Positions 55,785-64,000 of a stretch of 64,000 nt of DNA are shown piece by piece. The notes under the pieces were generated by a model. It did not search any database and was not told where the DNA came from. It was given only the letters and a program-made list of their open reading frames with translations. The stretch lies in contig CANLSQ010000002.1 in NCBI GenBank assembly GCA_947493955.1, positions 1 through 64,000 on the forward strand. Reading direction: 5' to 3'. The stretch comes from an uncultured Sphingomonadaceae bacterium. GTDB lineage: Bacteria; Pseudomonadota; Alphaproteobacteria; Sphingomonadales; Sphingomonadaceae. The translations under genes were made by a program, and so were the position numbers. Positions within the stretch are counted from its first letter, which is position 1. The number at the start of each line of letters is the position of its first letter.

Positions 55785-56620
55785 CAGACTCGCTCCGCAT
55801 GCCAGCGCAAATGATTATCCATGAATGTCGAGATCGTGAAATAACTATGATCATATCCTTCGCGCATATTCAGCGTCAGAGGGATAGCCGCCCGTTCACA
55901 TGCCGCCACTAACAAATTTGGTTTAAGCTGCTCTTCGAGAAACTGATCTGCCGTGCCTTGATCGACAAGAATATCCGCAACCCGTGCGCCGTCGTCGATC
56001 AATGCACAAGCATCATAGTCTCGCCAAACGTTCTGATCGGCACCGAGATATCCACCCAGCGCTTTGTGTCCCCATGGACAATTTAGCGGGGAAACAATCG
56101 GTGCAAAGGCCGAGACACTTTTGAAACGATCAGGATTGCGCAGCGCAATGGTGAGAGCTCCATGGCCGCCCATGCTATGACCAAATATGCCCTGCCGCTT
56201 CATGTCCGCCGGAAATGCTTCAGCGATCAAAGCGGGCAATTCCTGCTCAATATAGCTGCGCATCCGGAAATTGGTTGACCAAGGCTGTTCTGTCGCATCA
56301 ACATAGAAGCCTGCGCCTTGCCCCATATCATAGGCTTCATCGTCCGCCATATCGTCACCGCGTGGCGACGTATCAGGGCAGACAATGATCAGTCCCAATT
56401 CCTTCGCTAACCTTCGATATTCGCCCTTATCCATCACATTAGCATGGGTGCAGGTCAGACCGGATAAATACCAGAGCACAGGCAGCGCCGCGCCATCCTC
56501 ATTCTCGGGCACAAAAACGGCGAAAGCCATATCCGTTTTGGTTTCGGCGGAGGCATGGGAATAAACCCCCTGCACTCCGCCAAATGCTCGGTTTTCAGAT
56601 ATTGTTTTTAGTGCACTCAT
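55784..56620 (-). CDS. fghA: S-formylglutathione hydrolase
   Basis: Second enzyme of glutathione-dependent formaldehyde oxidation, releasing formate and glutathione. 278 residues. Catalytic Ser in GIFGHSMGGHGALT, Asp in DQGTADQFL and His in GYDHSYFTISTF. N-terminal features include YLSGLTCTHANVMDKG and CPDTSPRGDD. ATG 56620 overlaps the VOC stop (ATGA), and the stop overlaps the acyl-CoA dehydrogenase start. Confidence 0.96.
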   Translation of the reverse strand: MSALKTISENRAFGGVQGVYSHASAETKTDMAFAVFVPENEDGAALPVLWYLSGLTCTHANVMDKGEYRRLAKELGLIIVCPDTSPRGDDMADDEAYDMGQGAGFYVDATEQPWSTNFRMRSYIEQELPALIAEAFPADMKRQGIFGHSMGGHGALTIALRNPDRFKSVSAFAPIVSPLNCPWGHKALGGYLGADQNVWRDYDACALIDDGARVADILVDQGTADQFLEEQLKPNLLVAACERAAIPLTLNMREGYDHSYFTISTFMDNHLRWHAERV

Positions 56621-57009
56621 CCGGGTCGATACATAGCGCATAATTTATGGCCATCGGGGTCGCGCACATAAGATAGATGCATCTGACCCATCGTCGAATC
56701 CCTTGGTCCCGGAGGATCTTCAATTGACGTTGCACCATTATCAACCGCAACATCATGAAATTCTTTGACCTGTTCCGGTGAAGAGCAGGCGAAACCGATT
56801 GTAGCGCCGTTGGCGACAGTAGCAGACTGACCGTCAATCGGCTGGCTGACGCTGAAAATATTACCGTTGTGGATGTAGAAAAGTCGGGTCGTCCCATCTT
56901 CTTTGACGTCCACCATCGGTTCACCAGCACCCAGCGTGGCAAGCACCGCGTTGTAAAATGACTTTGATCTTTCAATGTCATTAGAACCCACCATGACGTG
57001 ACTGAACAT
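56617..57009 (-). CDS. VOC (glyoxalase/bleomycin resistance) family protein
   Basis: A 130-residue vicinal-oxygen-chelate fold protein: FSHVMVGSNDIERSKSFYNAVLATLG at the start and MGQMHLSYVRDPDGHKLCAMYR at the end, with His and Glu/Asp positions for metal binding. Such proteins are often found within frmA-fghA operons and annotated loosely as lactoylglutathione lyases; the true activity is not known. Strong AAGGAGAG upstream of ATG 57009. Confidence 0.88.
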   Translation of the reverse strand: MFSHVMVGSNDIERSKSFYNAVLATLGAGEPMVDVKEDGTTRLFYIHNGNIFSVSQPIDGQSATVANGATIGFACSSPEQVKEFHDVAVDNGATSIEDPPGPRDSTMGQMHLSYVRDPDGHKLCAMYRPG

Positions 57010-57032
57010 AACTCTCTCCTTTATTGAATTTC

Positions 57033-58142
57033 TTAAAAAACTACGACGCTTCGGATACTTTCACCTGCATGCATCAGGTCAAAGCCCTGGTTGATTTCTT
57101 CGAGCGTCAACGTGTGTGTGATCATCGGATCAATCTCGATCTTGCCGTTCACATACCAGTCCACGATTTTCGGAACATCCGTCCGCCCGCGGGCACCGCC
57201 AAAGGCCGTACCCTTCCAGACGCGGCCGGTAACCAACTGAAATGGCCGGGTGGTGATCTCCTTGCCTGCTTCGGCTACGCCAATGATGATGCTCTCGCCC
57301 CAGCCGCGGTGACAGGCCTCAAGCGCTTGGCGCATCACATCGGTGTTGCCAGTGCAATCAAAAGTATAATCGGCGCCGCCATCGGTCAAAGCGACAAGAT
57401 GTTCGACTATGTCCCCGCTGACATCTTTGGGATTGACGAAATGGGTCATACCAAATTTGCGACCCCATTCTTCCTTGTCGGCGTTTAAATCGACGCCAAT
57501 AATCTTGTCCGCCCCGACCATCCGGGCACCCTGAATAACGTTCAGGCCAATGCCGCCGAGACCGAAAACGATCACATTCGCGCCGGGTTCCACCTTCGCT
57601 GTGTTGGTGACTGCGCCAACGCCGGTGGTTACACCGCAACCGATATAACAGCTCTTGTCAAATGGTGCATCGGTACGAATTTTGGCCACGGCAATTTCAG
57701 GCAGCACGATGAAATTGGAAAAAGTGGAACATCCCATATAATGATAAATCGCCTCGCCCTTATAGGACATCCGGCTAGTCCCATCAGGCATGAGGCCCTG
57801 TCCCTGTGTCGACCGGATTGCTGTGCACAGGTTGGTCTTACCGGAGAGGCAGGATTTACATTGCCGGCATTCCGGAGTGTAAAGCGGGATCACATGATCA
57901 TCTGGTGCAACCGATGTCACACCGGCACCCACTTCGCGGACTATGCCAGCCCCTTCATGGCCCAATACACTGGGGAATTTTCCTTCGCTATCGAGCCCAT
58001 CTAGCGTGTATGCGTCCGTATGACAGATGCCGGTCGCCATGATCTCGACCAGAACTTCACCTGCCTTTGGACCTTCCAGATCCAGCTCGACAATTTCCAG
58101 CGGTTTCTTGGCTTCAAAGGCAACGGCAGCGCGGGTTTTCAT
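57033..58142 (-). CDS. frmA: S-(hydroxymethyl)glutathione dehydrogenase (class III alcohol dehydrogenase)
   Basis: Oxidises S-hydroxymethylglutathione, the spontaneous adduct of formaldehyde and glutathione. 369 residues from ATG 58142. Catalytic zinc site C in [11 protein letters not shown], with HEGAG next. Structural zinc cysteines in [15 protein letters not shown]. Cofactor motif [15 protein letters not shown]. First gene of an operon frmA-VOC-fghA-acyl-CoA dehydrogenase. It also acts as a nitrosoglutathione reductase in other organisms. Confidence 0.96.
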   Translation of the reverse strand: MKTRAAVAFEAKKPLEIVELDLEGPKAGEVLVEIMATGICHTDAYTLDGLDSEGKFPSVLGHEGAGIVREVGAGVTSVAPDDHVIPLYTPECRQCKSCLSGKTNLCTAIRSTQGQGLMPDGTSRMSYKGEAIYHYMGCSTFSNFIVLPEIAVAKIRTDAPFDKSCYIGCGVTTGVGAVTNTAKVEPGANVIVFGLGGIGLNVIQGARMVGADKIIGVDLNADKEEWGRKFGMTHFVNPKDVSGDIVEHLVALTDGGADYTFDCTGNTDVMRQALEACHRGWGESIIIGVAEAGKEITTRPFQLVTGRVWKGTAFGGARGRTDVPKIVDWYVNGKIEIDPMITHTLTLEEINQGFDLMHAGESIRSVVVF

Positions 58143-58247
58143 AAGGCGGTGTTTCCTGACAGTTTGGTCTGCCCGCAACCTTATCTTATCATCGCGTGCA
58201 ATCAACCGGATTCAAGCGTTCCATCATATTATCAGGCCGACCAATTT

Positions 58248-58769
58248 CTATTCCGGCAAACGGTAAAAATCGGCGAGCCGATCTAGCGCGATTTTCAAGA
58301 CCAGCTTTCCTGATCGTGCGGGCCAACCGAGATTTTTTTCCGCCGCAGGAACCCCTTCCCCTGCGCAGATGATCCGCCAGGCAATATCGGATAAATCGGT
58401 ACCGAGATGCACGATGGCACTGTCAAAACGCTGCCTGGCCGCAATTTGCGCTTCGGTCGCGTTCAGCATTTCCGCCGCAGCGCGTCGCCCTCCGGTAGGC
58501 GGCACCATGTTCCAACTCATCGTGGTATTAGGCGGCAAATTGGCCCGCTCCCAGTCTGCCCGGAGTTTTTCACCGCCATCAAACTGGCGATCCGTCAGAT
58601 GTCCCCTTGCATGGAGCCAGCCCAAGGGTGATTCTGACAGGTTAACCGTCACGCTGCGTGCCGGACGTTTTCGGGCACCGGCGTTGGCGCAATCCCTGCC
58701 ATCTTGGGGCAAAGGCCGTTCCGCCAATATACGAGGGTCTTTCAATTTATCTGTTCTGATTGATGGCAA
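58248..58769 (-). CDS. DUF6456 domain protein
   Basis: A 173-residue protein. The domain starts around PLGWLHARGHLTDRQFDGGEKLRADWERANL and ends AWRIICAGEGVPAAEKNLGWPARSGKLVLKIALDRLADFYRL, a pattern typical of the alphaproteobacterial DUF6456 family, which may be a DNA-binding fold related to CtrA-network regulators in some proteins. Function unknown here. It is divergent from the XRE regulator, across 102 bp. Confidence 0.7.
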   Translation of the reverse strand: MPSIRTDKLKDPRILAERPLPQDGRDCANAGARKRPARSVTVNLSESPLGWLHARGHLTDRQFDGGEKLRADWERANLPPNTTMSWNMVPPTGGRRAAAEMLNATEAQIAARQRFDSAIVHLGTDLSDIAWRIICAGEGVPAAEKNLGWPARSGKLVLKIALDRLADFYRLPE

Positions 58770-58871
58770 GATACACTCCTTTTCAAATGATCCGGATATC
58801 CCTTGCCATTTTGGAGAATATGTAGGAAAGAAGAAACCATATAGGTTCTATTTCGCCAACTGGAGTCAACC

Positions 58872-59435
58872 ATGATTAGCCGCATAAGAGATGTCCGCAA
58901 AGCCAAGGGTTTGACGCTCGATGATATCGCAAAACGCTGCGAGCCGCCTACAACTGCGCAAACCATCGGCCGGCTCGAAACCGGAATGCGAACGCTGTCG
59001 CTGGCGTGGCTTAACCGGATCGCGGATGCGCTTGACGTCGACAGTGCGGAATTGCTCGCGCTTCCCGATCAGGATGAATTGCCGGTAGCGGCGATACTGG
59101 ATCACAAGGGCGCTCATGCCCTCAGGAAAACCGAAACTATTTTTCAGCCGACGATAGAGGCAGATATGGTCGCTCTACGTGTAAAAAGCAGCATAGGCGA
59201 CTATCGCTCTGGTGATGATGTCTGGCTGTCACGCCGGGTCCCGGATCAATATGGTGCCGCCCTGAACCGCGATATATTGGTGCCGCGCCCTGCTGGACGC
59301 TTTCTTTTCGGCCGCCTGATCGGCCGAGAAGGCGATATGATCCAGATTTTACCGCTGGGCAGCGGTGCAAGGCAACAAGTCGTCAAAGATCCGGAGTGGA
59401 TTGGTGTCGCCGTTAGACTGGTAAGAGCGCTTTAA
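58872..59435 (+). CDS. XRE family regulator with C-terminal domain
   Basis: A 187-residue regulator. Residues 1-62 form a helix-turn-helix of the Cro/C1 type (ISRIRDVRKAKGLTLDDIAKRC, then TIGRLETGMRTLSLAWLNRIADAL). The C-terminal about 110 residues, DMVALRVKSSIGDYRSGDDVWLSRR to the end, resemble the beta-rich fold of S24/LexA-type C-terminal domains but show no clear Ser-Lys dyad. Phage-like origin is possible yet no other phage genes are near. ATG 58872 follows GGAG. Confidence 0.82.
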   Translation: MISRIRDVRKAKGLTLDDIAKRCEPPTTAQTIGRLETGMRTLSLAWLNRIADALDVDSAELLALPDQDELPVAAILDHKGAHALRKTETIFQPTIEADMVALRVKSSIGDYRSGDDVWLSRRVPDQYGAALNRDILVPRPAGRFLFGRLIGREGDMIQILPLGSGARQQVVKDPEWIGVAVRLVRAL

Positions 59436-59458
59436 GGGCTCTCCGCTAAGGCAATCCG

Positions 59459-60634
59459 ATGCCCCGCCCGCTCAACATATTAACGCTATCGACATTGTTT
59501 CCCAATGCGGCGTCACCCAATTTCGGAATATTTATCGAGCGACAAACAGCAGAGTTGGCGAGCAGAGCCGAAGCGGATGTCACGATCATCAACCCCATCG
59601 GGATCCCGCCACTGCCACTACGAAGTCTTCCGCCCTATCGCGCGCTTGCGGATCTGCCAGAGCACGAACACTGGCACGGGCTTAATGTCCATCGTCCTCG
59701 CTTCCGCCTGATCCCAAAAATTGGTGGCTCCAAAAATCCGGAGCGGATTGCAAAAGCCATCATACCGCTGGTCAGGAAGCTGCACGATGCAAAACCATTT
59801 GATTTGATTGATGCAGAATTTTTCTATCCGGATGGACCTGCAGCGATTCATCTGTCTGCAGAACTTGGCATTCCTTTTACCGTGAAGGCGCGCGGGGCGG
59901 ACATTCATCATTGGGGAAGCATTGCAAAATGCCTGCCACAGATATTACACGCGGCCGACGAGGCTTCTGGCTTACTGGCGGTGTCCAAAGCACTGAAACA
60001 GGATATGGTTGATCTTGGCATGGAGGGTGACAAGATCTCGGTCCACTATACCGGTCTTGATTCTCAGAAATTCGTGCCAGTTGACCGCGCTGCTATGAAG
60101 AAGGAACTGGATGTTCCTGGGCCATTGTTCATCTGCGTTGGCGCGCTCATTCAGAGGAAGAACCAAGCGCTGGTGATCGAGGCGATACAGTCTTTCCCCG
60201 ATGCCACCTTGATGCTGGCGGGCAAGGGTGAGGAAGAAAAGGCTTATAGAGCCCTAGCAGACAAGCTAGGGCTGCAAGACCGCATTCGCTTCCTAGGCAA
60301 TGTTCCGCATGATGAGTTACCGGGATTAATCGCAGCGGCCGACATTTCTATTCTGCCGTCAAAATCCGAAGGGCTGGCCAACGCCTGGGTAGAATCTCTA
60401 TCCTGCGGCACACCGATCATCATCAGCGAAGCTGGTGGAGCGCGGGAACTGGTACGATCAGATACTGCGGGGAGGATTGTGGAACAAAATAGCTCGGCAA
60501 TTGCCGACGCAATCAAAGCCATTTTGGCTCATCCACCGGCACCGAGCGATGTACGCGCTAGCGTCAGCCAATTCAGCTGGGAAAATAACGGCGATGCGTT
60601 GGTAAAGCTGTTCTTGGAGATTGTCGGCCGTTAA
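59459..60634 (+). CDS. GT4 family glycosyltransferase
   Basis: A 391-residue GT-B fold enzyme. N-terminal LNILTLSTLFPNAASPNFGIFIERQ is typical for the WcaL/exopolysaccharide group. The donor-binding domain has FICVGALIQRKNQALVIEAI and the E-x7-E motif region SEGLANAWVESLSCGTPIIISEAGGARELV. Sugar and acceptor unknown. The gene is isolated from the polysaccharide cluster at 38.8-46 kb, 23 nt after the XRE regulator, and converges on the Mth938-type gene with a 4-nt overlap. Confidence 0.92.
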   Translation: MPRPLNILTLSTLFPNAASPNFGIFIERQTAELASRAEADVTIINPIGIPPLPLRSLPPYRALADLPEHEHWHGLNVHRPRFRLIPKIGGSKNPERIAKAIIPLVRKLHDAKPFDLIDAEFFYPDGPAAIHLSAELGIPFTVKARGADIHHWGSIAKCLPQILHAADEASGLLAVSKALKQDMVDLGMEGDKISVHYTGLDSQKFVPVDRAAMKKELDVPGPLFICVGALIQRKNQALVIEAIQSFPDATLMLAGKGEEEKAYRALADKLGLQDRIRFLGNVPHDELPGLIAAADISILPSKSEGLANAWVESLSCGTPIIISEAGGARELVRSDTAGRIVEQNSSAIADAIKAILAHPPAPSDVRASVSQFSWENNGDALVKLFLEIVGR

Positions 60635-61011
60635 CCGAGCGGCATGAACGCACCAATAATCCAGCGCTCTTCTGCCCGCAACACACCCCAGGCCCGCGCC
60701 GCCGCTCGACTATCCATGACTTCAATACCCAGTTTTGCGGCATCCGCCGCCCGGCGAAAAGCCGCCGGTGGCTGCTCCATCTTTGTACCGCTACCAAAAA
60801 GCAGAAACTCAGGATTTGGCGATAAGTTCAGAGCAGTCATAATCTCCTTCAGATTCAGCTCATCGCGTGCGGGCGCGGCCCAGGGCAGCGCCTGTTCCGG
60901 CGAAAGCAACAAGCCATTGTCAAACCGCCGGTCTCCAACTTTAAAGCCATTGGGAGTAAAACCGGTGACAACCGGCCCGGCAAATTCAACATCTCGCCTG
61001 AGCTCAACCAT
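60631..61011 (-). CDS. Mth938-like domain protein
   Basis: A 126-residue protein of the MTH938/NDUFAF3 fold family: GYxxxGFKVGDRRFDNGLLLSPEQ pattern at the start, PEFLLFGSGTKMEQPPAAFRRAADAAKLGIEVMDSRAAARAWGVLRAEERWIIGAFMP in the rest. In mitochondria the relative NDUFAF3 helps assemble complex I; the bacterial role is not proven. It follows secF by 13 nt, an order common to alphaproteobacteria. Confidence 0.88.
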   Translation of the reverse strand: MVELRRDVEFAGPVVTGFTPNGFKVGDRRFDNGLLLSPEQALPWAAPARDELNLKEIMTALNLSPNPEFLLFGSGTKMEQPPAAFRRAADAAKLGIEVMDSRAAARAWGVLRAEERWIIGAFMPLG

Positions 61012-61024
61012 CAGCCTTCAACAA

Positions 61025-62008
61025 TCAACCGACTTCTTCAGGCCCACCGATTTTTTCAGCCTGCCCACCGGCAGCTTCCGGTGGCACGAAACTATCAGGT
61101 CCGACTTTCAGCCAGATCAATATGGGCGCAGCCATATAAACCGAAGAATAAGTACCAATGAACACACCTAGGAACATTGCCGCTGCAAAACCGAAGATTA
61201 CATCGGGGCCCCAGATGATCAACGCAATCAGCGCAACCAACATGGTCAGACTGGTCATCACCGTGCGTGCCAATGTCTCGTTCACCGATAGATCCAGCAA
61301 TGCAATAATATCCATTTTGCGATATTTCTTCAGATTCTCCCTGATCCGGTCGTAAACGACAATCGTATCGTTTAACGAATAGCCGATAATGGTTAGTAAC
61401 GCCGCCACGATATTGAGGTTGAACTCGAGCTGTGTGAGCGCGAAAAACCCGAAGGTCAGTGAAACATCGTGAAACAAAGCAAACAGCGCTCCGGCACCGA
61501 ATTGCCACTCAAACCGGATCCAGATGTAGAGCGTAATTGCCAACATCGCTCCAACCAGCGACCAAACGCCTTTCGATAAGAGCTCTTCTGACACCTTGCC
61601 GGAAACAGAATCTACGCCATCAATGCGGACGTCGGGATAATCGGCCTTCAACATGCCGGTAATCTGATCGGCCATTGTATTGGCCAATTCCGGATCCTGA
61701 TCCGCGCCTTCGGGCAGCTTCATGCGGATCGATACCTCATTAGGCTGACCAAAGCGTTGGATGGTTGGGTCACCATATCCTAACGCGCCAACTTTTTCGC
61801 GCAGCTCCGTAATCGGTGCATCAGCGGTCTGAGTAAAGGTGGTACGGATCATCTGACCGCCGACGAAATCAACACCGAAGTTCAGCCCACGTTGTGCAAC
61901 CAATGCCATGGAACCAATGATCATCAATATGCTGATGGCAACGGCAATATTTCGCCATTTAAGGAATGCGATATTGGTATTATCGGGAACGAGTTTGAGA
62001 AGTTTCAT
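61025..62008 (-). CDS. secF: Protein translocase subunit SecF
   Basis: Membrane subunit that with SecD uses proton motive force to help pull exported proteins across the inner membrane. Six membrane segments, a first periplasmic domain, and signatures LNFGVDFVGGQMIRTTF and GYSLNDTIVVYDRIRENLKKY. ATG 62008 has AGGGA 6 nt upstream and is preferred over ATG 62014. 327 residues. Follows secD by 12 nt. Confidence 0.97.
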   Translation of the reverse strand: MKLLKLVPDNTNIAFLKWRNIAVAISILMIIGSMALVAQRGLNFGVDFVGGQMIRTTFTQTADAPITELREKVGALGYGDPTIQRFGQPNEVSIRMKLPEGADQDPELANTMADQITGMLKADYPDVRIDGVDSVSGKVSEELLSKGVWSLVGAMLAITLYIWIRFEWQFGAGALFALFHDVSLTFGFFALTQLEFNLNIVAALLTIIGYSLNDTIVVYDRIRENLKKYRKMDIIALLDLSVNETLARTVMTSLTMLVALIALIIWGPDVIFGFAAAMFLGVFIGTYSSVYMAAPILIWLKVGPDSFVPPEAAGGQAEKIGGPEEVG

Positions 62009-62020
62009 GACCATTCCCTA

Positions 62021-63625
62021 CTATATAACCAGCTCTTGTGGACGGGTACGACGCAACCACAGTGCGACCAGCATCCGTGTCACAACAACAGCGGTAAAGA
62101 CCGATGTAACAATTCCGATAATCAGAACCACGGCAAAACCGCGAACCGGGCCGGAACCGAAAATAAACAGCAACAAGCCAGCAATGACGTTGGTGATGTT
62201 GGCGTCAAAAATCGCTCTAGAGGCTTCCTTGTAACCAACCTCCACCGCTTGCACCACGCGTCTGCCACGCCGTCTTTCTTCGCGTATCCGTTCGTTGATC
62301 AGCACATTCGCATCGACGGCCGAGCCGACAGTCAGAATGAAACCGGCAATGCCCGGCAATGTTAGGGTTGCATTGAAAATCGCCATGACACCGAGGATCA
62401 GGAAGAGGTTCAGCGCCAGTGCAAAATTAGCATAAAAACCAAAGCGACCATAAGTAACGACCATGAATGCCAGCACCGCCGCTGTACCAATAATAGCGGC
62501 AATCATGCCCTTGCGGATGGAATCGGCACCAAGATCGGGGCCAACCGTCCGTTCTTCCACGACCTGCAGCTCAACTGGCAGGGCGCCCGAGCGCAGAGCG
62601 ATAGAAAGCTGGTTCGCTTCTTCGACAGTAAAATTGCCGGAGATCTGGGCTGAGCCACCCAAAATCGGTTCATTGATATTTGGCGCGGAAAGAACCACGC
62701 CATCCAATATTATGGCAAAGGGGCGACCGACATTATTTTGGGTCAACCGGGCGAATTTTGCTCCGCCTTCGGTGTCGAATGTAATGTTCACAACCGGTGC
62801 ATTCGTATCCGGATCAAATCCCTGCCCGGCATCGGTCAACTTGTCGCCGGAAATACCGCCAAGACGCTTCACCGCAATATTCGGCAGACCCGAAGGATTG
62901 TCCGGATAAGGGAAAACCTGGCTACCGACCGGCGCACGCCCTTCGGCGATGGCGTTGGGGTCAGCTTCAAAATCAACCAGTTTAAATTCCAATTTGGCAG
63001 TTTTGCCAAGCAGCTCCTTCAAAGCCTCCGGATCCTCGAGACCAGGCACCTGAACAACGATCCGTGTATCGCCTTGCCGGATGATAGTAGGTTCGCGTGT
63101 ACCCATTTCATCGATACGCCGCCGGATCACATCAGTCGCAGTATCCATTGCGTTATCAACGGCATTTTCAAGCCCGGCAGATGTCGGAGAGACAACGAAG
63201 CGTGTATCATCACGTACTTCAATATCCCAGTCTCGCTGACCCGTCAGGCCAGCACCGGTAGTCAGCGGCTCCAAGACATCGCGTGCGGCGTCGACTTGTG
63301 TGGAATCGCGTACCATGAAAGAGAGCACGCCATCCCTTCTTGAAATATCACCGATATTGATGCGGGGATTAGCGCGGCGCATTTCGGCCCGAACGGACTC
63401 TTCCATTGTCTGCAAGCGGGTTTCCGCCACGTCAGCAGGTTCCGCTTCCAGGAGAATATGACTGCCCCCAGACAAATCGAGACCGAGATTGATGGTTTCA
63501 TCCGGCAGGAAAGCTGGCCAATATTTATGACTTTCGCCAAAAAACAGGCTGGGAAGTGACATCAAAACGCCAAAAGCCAGCAGCAAGGATATGGAAATGA
63601 CTTTCCAGCGCGGGAAATCTAACAT
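62021..63625 (-). CDS. secD: Protein translocase subunit SecD
   Basis: Larger partner of SecF, 534 residues. First membrane helix near VISISLLLAFGVLMSLP, a large periplasmic domain containing LGLDLSGGSHILLEAE, and the C-terminal membrane region with ALPVELQVVEERTVGPDLGADSIRKG, AVDANVLINERIREE and NVIAGLLLFIFGSGPVRGFA. Standard length for alphaproteobacteria. Lies 28 nt after yajC. Confidence 0.97.
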   Translation of the reverse strand: MLDFPRWKVISISLLLAFGVLMSLPSLFFGESHKYWPAFLPDETINLGLDLSGGSHILLEAEPADVAETRLQTMEESVRAEMRRANPRINIGDISRRDGVLSFMVRDSTQVDAARDVLEPLTTGAGLTGQRDWDIEVRDDTRFVVSPTSAGLENAVDNAMDTATDVIRRRIDEMGTREPTIIRQGDTRIVVQVPGLEDPEALKELLGKTAKLEFKLVDFEADPNAIAEGRAPVGSQVFPYPDNPSGLPNIAVKRLGGISGDKLTDAGQGFDPDTNAPVVNITFDTEGGAKFARLTQNNVGRPFAIILDGVVLSAPNINEPILGGSAQISGNFTVEEANQLSIALRSGALPVELQVVEERTVGPDLGADSIRKGMIAAIIGTAAVLAFMVVTYGRFGFYANFALALNLFLILGVMAIFNATLTLPGIAGFILTVGSAVDANVLINERIREERRRGRRVVQAVEVGYKEASRAIFDANITNVIAGLLLFIFGSGPVRGFAVVLIIGIVTSVFTAVVVTRMLVALWLRRTRPQELVI

Positions 63626-63653
63626 CGTAAAATTATCCGTTCCCTAAACAGGT

Positions 63654-63983
63654 TCAATCGTTGGCTGGTTTGCCGCTACCACGTGGCACCACGTCAGATA
63701 ACGTAGCCTTAACCGCTTTAACGCGAATACCTTTGGCGATCTCAACCTCAACATATTCGTCATCGACTTTCATCGCCTTGCCAACCAGACCGCCGCCGGT
63801 AATGACTTCATCGTTTTTCTGAACGGCAGAGATTTTACCCTGATGCTCTTTCATCTTCTTTTGCTGTGGACGGATCAGCAGAAAATAGAAAACGGCAAAA
63901 ATCAGGACTAACGGCATAATTGAAACAAGAAATCCACCCGCTCCGCCGGAAGCTGCCTGTGCCGTGATTAGTAGTGAAGTCAT
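63654..63983 (-). CDS. yajC: Preprotein translocase subunit YajC
   Basis: Small accessory of the SecDF complex, 109 residues. One membrane helix (IMPLVLIFAVFYFLLIRPQQKKMKEH) followed by a soluble domain with NDEVITGGGLVGKAMKVDDEYVEVEIAKGIRVKAVKATLSDV. First gene of the yajC-secD-secF-Mth938 operon. Any promoter lies within the last bases or beyond the end of the window. Confidence 0.96.
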   Translation of the reverse strand: MTSLLITAQAASGGAGGFLVSIMPLVLIFAVFYFLLIRPQQKKMKEHQGKISAVQKNDEVITGGGLVGKAMKVDDEYVEVEIAKGIRVKAVKATLSDVVPRGSGKPAND

Positions 63984-64000
63984 ATTAATATCCCCAATGT

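Overview
The window looks like a piece of an alphaproteobacterial chromosome, most likely Sphingomonadales. This is inferred from the conserved block rpsT, mutM, ubiE, ubiB, coaBC and dut beside dnaA, the DcaP-type porin, the two DUF6491 proteins, the abundant STN/TonB-type uptake genes and the moderate GC content. Genus is not decided by the sequence; a marine Sphingorhabdus- or Parasphingorhabdus-like organism is a guess. No rRNA, CRISPR array, transposase or intact integrase was seen.

Layout. 1-15.8 kb is core: tRNA-Val, an AT-rich region with a perfect DnaA box, dnaA, a DUF4136 lipoprotein, a receiver-like/winged-helix regulator, rpsT, mutM, then the tightly packed ubiE-ubiB-coaBC-dut run, a ThiF/MoeB enzyme, a MAPEG protein, a GFA-type zinc protein, a class III sirtuin, dapB, an M48 protease, nth and tRNA-Arg(CCG). 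From about 15.8 to 31.6 kb the content is accessory: exported proteins of unknown role, an SDR protein lacking the catalytic Tyr, an AraC regulator, a MarR-controlled unit (exported alkylsulfatase-like metallo-beta-lactamase plus DcaP-like porin), a LysR regulator, two decayed genes, an LCCL-domain exported protein and a FecI-FecR-TonB receptor unit. 31.6-35 kb holds a second DUF6491 protein and an isoquinoline-1-oxidoreductase-like molybdenum hydroxylase pair.

35.2-46 kb combines sulfate activation (cysD, fused cysNC, cysQ) with surface-polysaccharide genes (CapD-type dehydratase, ugd, manA, manC, O-antigen ligase family). 46.2-49.8 kb has a CitE-like lyase, an aldehyde dehydrogenase and a CaiB CoA-transferase, followed by an RhlE-type helicase with a long leader and gamma-glutamyltransferase. 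53.3-58.2 kb carries cytochrome b561 and c' proteins and a glutathione-dependent formaldehyde oxidation operon (frmA, VOC protein, fghA, acyl-CoA dehydrogenase). The window closes with a DUF6456 protein, an XRE regulator, a GT4 glycosyltransferase and the yajC-secD-secF-Mth938 operon.

The most interesting points are: a near-identical 20-bp palindromic operator in front of both the marR gene and the MBL/porin unit it appears to control; a reconstructed two-gene decayed stretch downstream of the LCCL gene; a nested inverted-repeat array at 31.55-31.65 kb; and the placement of PAPS-forming genes beside polysaccharide genes.
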